Shown: piece by piece, positions 55,901-63,910 of the stretch
Layout of the letters: each line of letters opens with the position of its first letter
Position numbering within the stretch: the stretch's first letter is position 1
From: Candidatus Latescibacterota bacterium
GTDB lineage: Bacteria > Krumholzibacteriota > Krumholzibacteriia > WVZY01
Reading direction: 5' to 3'
NCBI GenBank assembly: GCA_011772205.1
Contig: WVZY01000008.1
Span: 204,690 to 268,689, forward strand
Length of the DNA: 64,000 nucleotides
Position numbers and translations under genes: made by a program
Notes under the pieces: model-generated
Told to the model about the DNA's origin: nothing
The model's database searches: none
What the model saw: only the letters and a program-made list of their open reading frames with translations

Positions 55901-58900
55901 CTCCGTATGTCTACTTCGGCGCTGTCAGCGAGGCGAAGCTTGTATCTGAAATAGAAGTCTTTCTCATCCAAAATTCCCGAGCGGTCGAGATCCTCTGTGT
56001 CCAGAAGAAAGTTGCCTTCCGTGCCGTTGATTTTCGTGAGCCTCTCATTGACGCGTCTGGGGTTGTAATCATCGTCCGTGTCGCCCGGCTGACCGTTCGG
56101 GACACCATCGAGCCCTGTATCCTCAGTGCTCGCTGTGAAACCGTCCCTGTTCCGGTCCTCTGTATGGAATACTTTGGTGCTCTCCGGTCTGAAAAAGTTC
56201 TCGTCGATGGTGCCCAACTCGATATACACGACCCCGCCCCGATCAGCCCGTAACGGTTTGAAATCATTGACCCAAATCTCGATGAACTGTCCTCGAGACA
56301 GGTCCAAACCACCCCCCGCAAACCCTGTCATGAGCCCTCCCCACATCGTATCTTCGGGTGTTTGGAAAAATTCGAGATCGAGAGAAGTAACGAGGTTGTC
56401 TTCTCTCTCGTTGAGATCCGGATTCAAGTCTCTCCGATGGACACCCCGGTCCGGTTCGATGTTGTACCAGAAAAACCGATCACGCCTTCTCGCAGGCAGT
56501 TTTGCACCAGCCACCCCAAATGGATCGACAGGCCGACTCGCCCACCACCAATTCCGACGGGCCAACGAGATCATATCGGAGTCCTCCGCTCCTTCCATAT
56601 CGTCGAGGAACACCTCTCCCCTCGTGTTGGGATCCGGGAAGCTTGCAGCGATTTCTCCGTTCAATTGCACGGTGCTCTGAGCGTCCGTATCGACGAGAGG
56701 AAGCACATTCACCACATTAGTCAATTTGTCCGATTGAAATTGGAGATTCGCGTACAGGTCCCCGACAACGGCCCGGGTAGGCTCTTCCCCCAGTCTCGGC
56801 CGAAGCGAGCCGGAGCTCTTCGACTCGTATAGCCATGTCGTGCCGACCCTGGATGCTTTGGACAGGTTCCAAAGCGCGTTGAAACCGAGAAGGGAACTCG
56901 AGGCCCCACCTGCGAAGGGCTTGAACTCGTAGTCGATCTTTATCTGAGAACTCGGCGTAAGTTGGTCAACCGCCTCGCCCTTGAGTTCGACCTCTCCGCT
57001 GACATAATCGATGGTGTAGTCGACATCCCGCATGAGCCGCCTCCCATCGAGCGTGACAGCCTCGCTTCCTTCGATGATATCGAATGCATCGATCCTGAAA
57101 CTCCTCGTCGTGCTTGCCGCGCGAACGACGATGTTGTATCTATTCGCATTCCCTAGCTCGGTCTCGCTGAGCCATTTGTCATAAAGGAGCGGGTTGGCCA
57201 TTCCTGCAAAATCCCCGGCGCTGTCGATCGGGACGATGAAGGAGTCGTCATCCGCCGTCCAGGCGCGAACCGAGTCGAGCGGAGGATCGAATGGTCTCAA
57301 TGTGGGGAATGTAATGAGACCCCGCTGCGGATCGATGAGACCGGCCAGAAGATCGACCCGGTTATCGGGGCCGGGGAATCCCGATTCATCGAACCGATCC
57401 AGACCGAAGATTCGCAGATATGGGACCTCTTCCCCCTCGGGAATCGTCCTTTCCAGGCGCGCCGATCTGTCTTCGATCTCGATCTCGAGTGTGGCGACAT
57501 CGATATTTGTCAGTCCGAGACTGTAGATGTTCCGCATCATATAATCCCATGTATAACCGAATGTTTCTGAAGGTCCTCGTGCATTCCTTGGTTTTATGAG
57601 CTCGAGATAGAGCGTATCGGGACCCACTGGGGGGAATTCATCATAGTTGCCGATGATTTCCTCATTAAGGTTGACATAGCGCACAGCCAGTATTCTGTCG
57701 TCTTCGATTGGACGTATGAGTTCAAGGCCGATGACGGATTCATCCGCAAAATCGAGCACAAACCGATAGTCCACGCCAAACTCGAGGGGGGTGCGTTTGA
57801 ACTGGGCCAGCTCATGATCCGCAGGCTCCTGACCTGCTTCGATCATTGCTCTGGCGATGTTGATGTCCGTCCCGTCGCCCAGTCTGTCGACAAACGCCCT
57901 TCCCCAAATCCGAAGGATATTTGGATCTTTTTGGAGATCGTTTGGCGTGACCGATATAAAGACTTCCACTCTGGCTGGATCCGGCTTCCTCATATTCCAG
58001 TTGGGAGTGCTGTCGGGATGGTTGAAAAAGAAAAAGGTGTTTTGTACGAAATCGATATCCGGAACCGCCTTGGACTCCATCTGACCAATCGCTCCGCCCG
58101 TTGGCGTGAAACTCGCGCTCGACGCTTCCCCCTCCTGTTTGCTTGCGATCATGGTGATGTCCACCGATCCCATTTGGGCAAGCATCTTGATACCGAATAA
58201 CCCTTTCGATGCTGCTGAAATACCCCCCACCTGCCCCCCCGGAAGCGTCAAACTCGTGTTGCCAAGCTCGATCAGTTGGATGATGTCATCCTCGAATCCG
58301 ACATAGTTCAGGCGTATCCGGTTCTGGCTTTCTGCGAACTCGCCACTCGAGTGGTCTACCAGGACGTTCACTTTCTCACCTATCTGACCTTTGAGACGGA
58401 TATCGAGTTCTTGCTTCATTTCCAGCGAGGGAAAAAGCGGCTGTTTTCCTTGACCCTCCACGCCGATGAATGGATGCACACGGCGCGACTCGCCGGCAAA
58501 TGTGATCGACTCCCGCCCGGAGACATCGATGTTCGTCTTCTCCCCTTTTCCAAGAATCTTTTCCAAAGGTCCGAGCGGAAGGGGGATGTCCACATGGATG
58601 AGCCCCTTTTTCTCTCGCAACTGGGTTTTCTGTCCCATGAAGGAGGTGATGAGTGTGCTCTTCCAGGTTTCATTGAGAGAATGTTTGCGGGTTTTCTCCG
58701 CGACCTCGTCGATGGACTCGATTTCGATCTCCAGACCGGGAATTTGAACATCTCTCTCTTTGATCACGTAGAAGGCTCCCTGCTTTTCTTCTTCATTACG
58801 AAAAGAATAAATCATCGGGACTTTGAACGTTATTTTGTACTCCCCTCCAGGGCCATACTCTTCTACGTTCCGTATCCTTCTGAAATCGTTGGGCAGAAAA

Positions 58901-59136
58901 TTGGGGATGCGGTAGTGCTCCCACAGAGTGAGAAAACGAATATCACCTGGGCCCAAGGTGTCCCAAGTAGCCCTTTCATAAAAACCGGTCATTGATTCGA
59001 GAGAAAACTCGAATGTTTGTGCCTTGAGTTCCGCGGGATTGGCGTGGAGAATGCTGCAGAATACTAGTAGGAGCAGTAAAAGGCTCGCGACCAGGGATCC
59101 GTTTCCTGAAGAGAGCAAATAGGGTTCCTTAGCCAC
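52924..59136 (-). CDS. sprA: SprA/Sov-like giant outer-membrane protein
   Basis: This 2070-aa protein resembles SprA, the very large beta-barrel translocon of type IX secretion in Bacteroidota. Hallmarks include LKGQIGEKVNVLVDHSSG, IRLNYVGFEDDIIQLIELGN, SAASKGLFGIKMLAQMGSVD and a GEVFLDDMEGAEDSD block near residue 845 where SprA has its conserved DD-EG motif. The signal is LVASLLLLLLVFCSILHA and the chain ends in a terminal Phe (STILTF), as Bam substrates do. It is somewhat shorter than flavobacterial SprA (about 2,400 aa). The given start is GTG; a TTG six codons on, with AAGGA upstream, may be the real one. Other type IX components apart from the PorV-like gene are not seen. Confidence 0.88.
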   Translation of the reverse strand: MAKEPYLLSSGNGSLVASLLLLLLVFCSILHANPAELKAQTFEFSLESMTGFYERATWDTLGPGDIRFLTLWEHYRIPNFLPNDFRRIRNVEEYGPGGEYKITFKVPMIYSFRNEEEKQGAFYVIKERDVQIPGLEIEIESIDEVAEKTRKHSLNETWKSTLITSFMGQKTQLREKKGLIHVDIPLPLGPLEKILGKGEKTNIDVSGRESITFAGESRRVHPFIGVEGQGKQPLFPSLEMKQELDIRLKGQIGEKVNVLVDHSSGEFAESQNRIRLNYVGFEDDIIQLIELGNTSLTLPGGQVGGISAASKGLFGIKMLAQMGSVDITMIASKQEGEASSASFTPTGGAIGQMESKAVPDIDFVQNTFFFFNHPDSTPNWNMRKPDPARVEVFISVTPNDLQKDPNILRIWGRAFVDRLGDGTDINIARAMIEAGQEPADHELAQFKRTPLEFGVDYRFVLDFADESVIGLELIRPIEDDRILAVRYVNLNEEIIGNYDEFPPVGPDTLYLELIKPRNARGPSETFGYTWDYMMRNIYSLGLTNIDVATLEIEIEDRSARLERTIPEGEEVPYLRIFGLDRFDESGFPGPDNRVDLLAGLIDPQRGLITFPTLRPFDPPLDSVRAWTADDDSFIVPIDSAGDFAGMANPLLYDKWLSETELGNANRYNIVVRAASTTRSFRIDAFDIIEGSEAVTLDGRRLMRDVDYTIDYVSGEVELKGEAVDQLTPSSQIKIDYEFKPFAGGASSSLLGFNALWNLSKASRVGTTWLYESKSSGSLRPRLGEEPTRAVVGDLYANLQFQSDKLTNVVNVLPLVDTDAQSTVQLNGEIAASFPDPNTRGEVFLDDMEGAEDSDMISLARRNWWWASRPVDPFGVAGAKLPARRRDRFFWYNIEPDRGVHRRDLNPDLNEREDNLVTSLDLEFFQTPEDTMWGGLMTGFAGGGLDLSRGQFIEIWVNDFKPLRADRGGVVYIELGTIDENFFRPESTKVFHTEDRNRDGFTASTEDTGLDGVPNGQPGDTDDDYNPRRVNERLTKINGTEGNFLLDTEDLDRSGILDEKDFYFRYKLRLADSAEVDIRRDFPYYDGLLDPNHLKDAWRLYRINLADAEMVQKDGVPNLIQVRHMRIWLDSVSVALDTSLVRLQLAGLKIVGNRWEEDGVRDLGGKLIADAITDFTLGVINTKTEPNKYKPPIIPNRQNDIYEKEQSLFIDYTDLEPGVSFRIKKRFPGNGQDYTRYRDMNFWVYTDVHALDDSLEYYFQIAFDSLSFYEITAPLSAEYFGPTGWMLAQIRLNDLTGLKFQTPDSVVTGLAHDIVEDRTYRVKMVGKPDLFRVRFLYAGLRNRHSPNQPIPPIASGELWLNDISLGSIRRDIDFTSTLNGSLNLGNVIKVNTGWRRTGPDYRGLQQRRGSGALTQSMNVNLRTNVLHFIPLFGFSIPISGNYSKTTAFPKFKPSSDTEIEDKALQDSLRTESIGRSFSASLSRKGSKNPLLKYTFDKITANFSMSQTQRRSPTSTDTSTTMNGTFDYQISWGRDRDIRIFKNYKVRYWLNSLSYRLNASRVKGRSYRFVGNRFVANPRRWSASLGQSGSASYVPFRSLTSSFKMTINNDLRIPNKFLGVDVGTEINRNQSLQVNYKPPLVWFVKPFSPDFSYSASYSEDSSPNVRRRGDPAGVKNVRSNRGFNVKAGFGLGDLFKTIFQKLKLEEKEDMTRAGGSSQRKTAPDTKSGGATPGQPAGEDSTIVGEAGQTPSVEEPKKKRDPFVPLRKLGGILSRIRKVNASIQQRTNSNYSRIPGRPSIKYQLGFTNNSGVTHKEQSYEEPERSTSSLTISFDSGTQITRSIDVAARYSVSRSTNRFKGSKTNGKNTNWPDLNFNWKRLEEFSPLRNLTRVASANATLGIRKTRQESGREGTVDQANESITISPSLAAGWKNGLNSTFAVAYSKRTTEARGSKNENSTFTVTVDLKKSFTGGGKGIRLPIPFISKRLKLKSRLDTSVNMSYSRTGGKRFFPGSDRFEELPSSTALRISPKMTYSFSSQLNGSFFIDYSRQFSDATNQTITTVRVGISTILTF

Positions 59137-59274
59137 GTTTTTCCGATGGTTACAAGCGAGACATACGATTTACCCAAACGCTGGCGCGTCACGGAAGCTC
59201 CGGGTCGGCACCCAATTTCAGCGCCGATGGCGTAAGTCCAGCAAGCGACAGGTGTCCTGGATTTAATACAAAAA

Positions 59275-59315
59275 TGCTTTTAACTGTCACTATAAGAGAC
59301 AGATTTTTAAAAGCA
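59275..59315. repeat. 41-bp inverted repeat in the sprA/lptF gap
   Basis: Outer arms TGCTTTTAA and TTAAAAGCA pair over 9 bases, and CTGTC/GACAG pair inside over 5, with a 4-base bulge on one side. It lies between the two divergent genes and could be an operator or a leader hairpin of sprA. Confidence 0.6.
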
Positions 59316-59327
59316 CACACACCACTT

Positions 59328-59371
59328 CGCCGCTCACCGCCCGCCTTTCTTCGTGGGGAGGCGAGGCGGCG
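59328..59371. repeat. GC-rich inverted repeat in the sprA/lptF gap
   Basis: CGCCGC (59328-59333) pairs with GCGGCG (59366-59371), and CGCCT (59342-59346) with AGGCG (59359-59363). The stem is interrupted but stable. It stands 29 bases before the -35 box of the lptF promoter. Confidence 0.45.
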
Positions 59372-59400
59372 CAGATGGGGCGAAATGATCAACAAACTTC

Positions 59401-59428
59401 TTGTCAGCAAATAAATTATTATTATTAT
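59401..59428 (+). promoter_or_regulatory. Promoter of lptF-lptG-GWxTD
   Basis: TTGTCA (59401-59406), 16 bases of A/T-rich spacer, TATTAT (59423-59428), about 42 bases before the GTG start of the first Lpt gene. Confidence 0.6.
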
Positions 59429-59470
59429 GGATTTGGGATTTCTGTTTGACCTCCTGAGAGAGTTTCAATC

Positions 59471-60910
59471 GTGATTATCGAGCGATATATCATCCGAAAT
59501 TACATCGGGCCGCTTCTCTTCTCCACGTCCATTATAACTTTTGTGTTCATAATGGATTTCATCTTGCGCTACATCGAGATGTTTTTAGGCAAGGGCGTGC
59601 AATTTCATATCGTTTTGCAGACATTTATCTTAAGTCTCGGTCATATGTTTGCATTAATTATACCAATGGCCACGCTGCCCGCGACTCTGATGGCATTCGG
59701 CAACCTCTCGTCAGAAAACGAGATAACCGCAATGAAAGCGACTGGGATCAGCTTGTATCGAATGATCCGCCCAGGATTCTATTTGGCTCTGTTCCTCACC
59801 GCCGCTCTGATTATCTACAACAACTACGTCTTGCCCGAGAGCAACCACAAGCTCCAGAACCTTCTCATCGACATCGCCCGCAAGAAACCGGCGATCGAAC
59901 TCAAGGAGAACATGTTTATCGATGCCTTCGAGGGGTACACCATTTACTTCCGCCACAAGGACGACAAAACGGGAAGAATCGAGGACATCCAGATCTTCAA
60001 GCACGTCAAAAGGGGTGCTCTCCCCACGACGATCATTGCAGAGAAAGGCAAGCTCAAGTACTTGCACGAAGATCACATCCTTCGCTTTGAATTGGAAAAT
60101 GGCGAGATCCACGAAATGCCCGTGGGAAACGATCCCTCGACGTACCGCCGAACGATATTCAGGAATTACACGATGAACATCAATGACATCGACCGCTCGC
60201 TAAAACGGACGGAGCGAACGTACCGGGGAGACCGTGAAATGAGCGTCCAGCAGATGCAGGCAAAGATCAATTCGATACGAGAGGAAATCCTTCTTGCAGA
60301 ATCCAAAATGATTGAGGCGGCAAACCGACAGATGACGGGCGTATTCGCGTTTCTCGATCGCGATTACCGAAAGCAGCAGCTAAAAGCGATGCAGCAGCCC
60401 GATTCTTCACGAGCACCGGCGCAAGGTGGAGATCGCTCGGACGCCAGGAGGCGAGAACGTCAGTTAGTCCAATCCGCCGTGAGCAGGAGCGCATATAGAC
60501 TGGACAAAGGCGAGGTATTGACCCGAAATCTTCTGGAAAGCCAGGTGAAAATAAAAGAATCACATCTCAGGCAGATCGACAGGTACCGCGTGGAAATCCA
60601 TAAAAAGTTTTCCATCCCATTTGCGTGCATTGTATTCGTTCTTATCGGCGCGCCGATCGCTATACGAATGGGACGTTCGGGGATGAACACAGCGATCGGA
60701 TTGAGTATACTTTTCTTTTTGATATACTACGTATGCTTGATAGGAGGGGAAAAGCTCGCGGACCGTCGTTATATCAGTCCGGTGCTCGCGATGTGGGGAC
60801 CAAACATTTTCTTTGGCATCTGCGCCTTTTATCTCATCAGAAGATCCGCAAACGAAAAAAGTCTATTCCAATTGCGCACAATGATCCCCCGGAGGCTGTA
60901 CGATCGGTAA
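59471..60910 (+). CDS. LptF/LptG-family permease (LPS export), with a long helical insert
   Basis: This 479-aa inner-membrane permease has the LptF/G layout: helices near the N-terminus (IIERYIIRNYIGPLLFSTS, then FVFIMDFILRYIEMFLG), a periplasmic jelly-roll, and C-terminal helices (FSIPFACIVFVLIGAPIAIRMGRSG). Between them lies an added region of about 110 residues (roughly 255-365), rich in Glu, Gln, Lys and Arg and helical by pattern (QQMQAKINSIREEILLAES). Typical members are 350-400 aa. The start is GTG with only GAGAG upstream. It is followed after 1 base by the second permease. The cognate ATPase LptB and LptA/C are not in the window. Confidence 0.92.
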   Translation: MIIERYIIRNYIGPLLFSTSIITFVFIMDFILRYIEMFLGKGVQFHIVLQTFILSLGHMFALIIPMATLPATLMAFGNLSSENEITAMKATGISLYRMIRPGFYLALFLTAALIIYNNYVLPESNHKLQNLLIDIARKKPAIELKENMFIDAFEGYTIYFRHKDDKTGRIEDIQIFKHVKRGALPTTIIAEKGKLKYLHEDHILRFELENGEIHEMPVGNDPSTYRRTIFRNYTMNINDIDRSLKRTERTYRGDREMSVQQMQAKINSIREEILLAESKMIEAANRQMTGVFAFLDRDYRKQQLKAMQQPDSSRAPAQGGDRSDARRRERQLVQSAVSRSAYRLDKGEVLTRNLLESQVKIKESHLRQIDRYRVEIHKKFSIPFACIVFVLIGAPIAIRMGRSGMNTAIGLSILFFLIYYVCLIGGEKLADRRYISPVLAMWGPNIFFGICAFYLIRRSANEKSLFQLRTMIPRRLYDR

Positions 60911-60911
60911 T

Positions 60912-61994
60912 ATGATCCCACGCACTCACGACAGATATGTTCTGAAAAAATTCCTGAGAGTTTTCTTCATCAGTCTTCTCTCTTTCTCTGTCATTTACAT
61001 AGTCGTAGATATTTTCGAGGAAATCGATAACTTCATCGATCACGATGCAAAGCTCCATTACATTCTTCTTTTTTACTTTTATTCGATCCCCTTCATTCTC
61101 TCGTACATCACGCCCGTTTCGCTGCTTCTCGCCGCCGTTTTTTCCATGGGAATTATGGGTCGCAGGAACGAGCTCACTGCTTTTATTTCCTCCGGCATCA
61201 GCCTCATTCGAGTTGCTGCACCAATTCTCATCACTGCCCTCCTCGTGAGCGTCGCCTCGGTGTTTTTCAATGACGCTGTTGTCACAAAAGCCAACAAGGA
61301 GATGAAAAACATAAAACAATTCGAAATCGAGGGCAGGAAACGGAGCGACCCATACCTGAAAGAAAATCTCTACTATCTCGGTGAGGGCGGATTTGTTTAC
61401 CTCGCACGTCGTTACAATCACAGGACCAAAACTCTGTATGACGCAGTGGTTCAGCAGTTCAATGAGAACACACTGGTCCGCAGGATAGATGCAAAACGGT
61501 GCTTCTGGCGTATCGACCAGTGGATCTTCTATCAGGGATTCGATAGGAGCTTCGATAGCAACAATGAATACGTGAAAGCGTTCGAAGAGCTTAGCATCCG
61601 AGGTTTGGCTGAGAAACCCGAAGACTTTGCGAAAGAAGCTGTCGACGAGGAAAACATGAATTTCGGGGAACTCAAAGAATATATAAGAAAAATACGAAGG
61701 AGCGGGGGAGATATTGGGAAATATCTCGTTGATCTCTATTTCAAGCTGAGTTTCCCATTTGCCGGAGTGATATTCGTCCTTCTGGGAGTGGCTTTTGCCT
61801 CGGGAAAACGCAAACCTTCGATGGCGACAGGGTTCGGTCTCACCCTCGTCATCAGCTTCATATACTATGGGATTCTGCGCGTCGGACAGACCCTCGGACA
61901 TAACGGGGCGGTCCCTCCTTTTCTTGCGGCCCAGCTGGGTAATATCGTATTTTTAGTCGTGGGGAGCATATCGCTCGTCAGAGCCAATCGGTAG
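60912..61994 (+). CDS. LptF/LptG-family permease (LPS export), partner
   Basis: This 360-aa permease is of usual length and pairs with the previous gene to pull lipopolysaccharide from the inner membrane. Helices include FFISLLSFSVIYIVVDIFEE, YSIPFILSYITPVSLLLAAVF and FPFAGVIFVLLGVAFASGKR, with the conserved IGKYLVDLYFKLSFPFAG stretch before the last helices. The ATG follows the upstream stop by 1 base. A GWxTD gene follows after 50 bases. Confidence 0.92.
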   Translation: MIPRTHDRYVLKKFLRVFFISLLSFSVIYIVVDIFEEIDNFIDHDAKLHYILLFYFYSIPFILSYITPVSLLLAAVFSMGIMGRRNELTAFISSGISLIRVAAPILITALLVSVASVFFNDAVVTKANKEMKNIKQFEIEGRKRSDPYLKENLYYLGEGGFVYLARRYNHRTKTLYDAVVQQFNENTLVRRIDAKRCFWRIDQWIFYQGFDRSFDSNNEYVKAFEELSIRGLAEKPEDFAKEAVDEENMNFGELKEYIRKIRRSGGDIGKYLVDLYFKLSFPFAGVIFVLLGVAFASGKRKPSMATGFGLTLVISFIYYGILRVGQTLGHNGAVPPFLAAQLGNIVFLVVGSISLVRANR

Positions 61995-62044
61995 CCAGCG
62001 GAGTCAAAGGAAGGCACTTCCTTGTGAGATAGCGAGCCCAACCG

Positions 62045-63763
62045 ATGAATGCATTGAAGCCTTTTCAGATTTTTTGCCTATTAACGGGATCGTTCCTCGT
62101 CCTGTCGATGATCTTCCCGGCGGGAGGGATCCCTGGAACGCCTAAGACAAAGATTCTCCCCGAGGATCTTGAGCGCCTCTCCCCGGCATTGCAGGACGAA
62201 CTCGCCGGTCTCCAGTATCTCCTCAATCCGTTCCAGGTAAGACACCTTCTCAAGCTCCAGAACGACAGCCTCAGAATGGAGTGGATCGAAACCTACTGGA
62301 AATCGCAAGATCCCACACCTATCACCCCCTACAACGAGAAACGCATCGAGCATACTGTCCGGGCTCGTCTGGCCCGACAGTTTTTTAAGCTGAACAGGTG
62401 GCCTGGGTGGGATAAACGCGGCGAGGTATTCATCAGGTACGGGCCTCCCGATTACAGGGGCAAAATTTGGGGTGAGATCACAGCCCGCAAGATGCGCCCA
62501 CCGGGGGAACTGTGGTTTTACAAGCGGCATAACATGCTGGTCTCCTTCCAGAACTTCGGATTAAAGGGCGAATACATCTACTCGTTGAATCCACTTGGAG
62601 CAGCTCAGGATGCTTCTCCCGAGCTGATCGAGTATCTATTGTACGACACCGATCAATCGATTACTTCCAAGATCCCCCAATACCTGCTCGAATTCTACGC
62701 TTCCCCCATGAGCGACGAAGACATAGAGAGGGCCATTCGAAACCGAGATGCAATAGGCGGTCCGACAACAACCGAACTCAACCTCGAGAACCGTCCGCGG
62801 ATCAGGGACATCCCGGAAAGCATCGATGACATCATGGACAGGGATTACAAGAGCGCCGTCCCAAAGGATGTGTCCCTCATGTTTCATCGCGACGAGGTCG
62901 AAGAAATTGCCAACAACTTCGAAAAGGTACTGGAAGAGACACCTTCGAGTTATCCGTTCAACTTTGCACATAAGCCGTTTCCCTTCTACTTCTCAATTGA
63001 TCAATTCAAAGGTGGTGAGGGGATCAACCGGGTCGAGGTGAACATCGAGGTGCCAATCGTAGCCGGGGGAGAAGATGCGAGTCAAAAGGAGGAAAGTTTC
63101 AAGGCAACAGCGGTGGTGTGGAATACCCAATACAAAGAGCTGTCCCGCAGCGAGATGAAATTAGTGCTGAAGAAAGAGGACGCTGCTGGAGAATGGATGA
63201 AACTGATCCCCACACAGCTCGTCTTCTCTCTCGAGGAAGGATACTACCGGATCGGGATCGCGGTCGAGGCAGAGACCCGCGAAAGATCCACCACCTATAG
63301 GACGTCCGTTTCCTCCGAGAAATTCGGTGGACGTCTCGCAATCAGCGACATTCTTTTTGCCAGTAAGATCGAGAGGCTCACCGAGCCTTCGTTGTGGTCA
63401 CGGGGAGCTCTTCAAATCATTCCGCATCCGCTCCGCGCCTACAAAAAATCGTTTTCCGTCCCGGTATACTTCGAAACATACAACCTCGGGCTGGACGAGA
63501 GAGGCGTCTCTTCTTTCACGGTGCAATATAAGGTAGTCCCCCACACAAAGAAGAAAAGGCGATTTTGGGATAGATTTGAAAAGGAGACGCCCGTCGTATC
63601 TTCTAGCTTCCAAGCATCCGGCTACAGCCCGGACGAAACCCAGTTCTTCCGCCTCGGAACAGATAATCTATGGGAAGGTACGTTCGATCTTCTCGTAACG
63701 GTGAGCGACGAGATAAACCGCACCACTGCCTACCGAAAAGCCACCTTCACGATTATCGAATGA
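62045..63763 (+). CDS. GWxTD domain-containing secreted protein (copy 3)
   Basis: This 572-aa protein has a signal sequence (IFCLLTGSFLVLSMIFPAGG) and the GWxTD-like module near the N-terminus (GWDKRGEVFIRYGPPDYRG at about residue 121), preceded by DPTPITPYNEKRIEH. The Thr-Asp of the name motif is replaced by Lys-Arg. The remaining 430 residues are beta-rich and end in a domain similar in style to the middle of the other two copies (KKSFSVPVYFETYNLGLDE). So the order of domains is reversed compared with copies 1 and 2. It lies downstream of the Lpt permeases, probably co-transcribed. Function unknown. Confidence 0.83.
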   Translation: MNALKPFQIFCLLTGSFLVLSMIFPAGGIPGTPKTKILPEDLERLSPALQDELAGLQYLLNPFQVRHLLKLQNDSLRMEWIETYWKSQDPTPITPYNEKRIEHTVRARLARQFFKLNRWPGWDKRGEVFIRYGPPDYRGKIWGEITARKMRPPGELWFYKRHNMLVSFQNFGLKGEYIYSLNPLGAAQDASPELIEYLLYDTDQSITSKIPQYLLEFYASPMSDEDIERAIRNRDAIGGPTTTELNLENRPRIRDIPESIDDIMDRDYKSAVPKDVSLMFHRDEVEEIANNFEKVLEETPSSYPFNFAHKPFPFYFSIDQFKGGEGINRVEVNIEVPIVAGGEDASQKEESFKATAVVWNTQYKELSRSEMKLVLKKEDAAGEWMKLIPTQLVFSLEEGYYRIGIAVEAETRERSTTYRTSVSSEKFGGRLAISDILFASKIERLTEPSLWSRGALQIIPHPLRAYKKSFSVPVYFETYNLGLDERGVSSFTVQYKVVPHTKKKRRFWDRFEKETPVVSSSFQASGYSPDETQFFRLGTDNLWEGTFDLLVTVSDEINRTTAYRKATFTIIE

Positions 63764-63849
63764 TGTTTCTTCCCTTTACCCTGCCAATCTTGATCCATCC
63801 TTCTTCGACAAGCCCCACTGAACGATCCACCAGTCAATGATGGGCTGCC

Positions 63850-63910
63850 GACGAACCGTTGTGCGGAAACAAGAGGGAGGCTTTGCGGGGGTGACGAACC
63901 GTTGCGCGGA
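63850..63910. repeat. 18-bp direct repeat near the right edge
   Basis: GACGAACCGTTGTGCGGA (63850-63867) and GACGAACCGTTGCGCGGA (63893-63910) differ at one base. The region 63764-64000 is otherwise without a recognisable gene; the sequence after the second copy (GCGGGCGAGG onward) is G/C-rich. It may be the edge of a dispersed repeat that continues past the window. Confidence 0.45.

Larger units (their letters stand above)
59137..59470. promoter_or_regulatory. Divergent sprA/lptF regulatory region
   Basis: This 334-bp gap holds two strong inverted repeats (59275-59315, 59328-59371), a good plus-strand promoter (59401-59428) and on the minus strand a weak GTGACA-N16-TATTAA pair that could serve sprA. 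No coding frame looks real. Confidence 0.6.

Noticed and set aside
59291..59302. TATAAGAGACAG, identical to the last 12 bases of the Tn5/Nextera mosaic end
   Set aside because: The other 7 bases of the mosaic end do not match and the 12-mer is part of a natural-looking inverted repeat, so a chance match is more likely than an adapter remnant. Read-level inspection would settle it.
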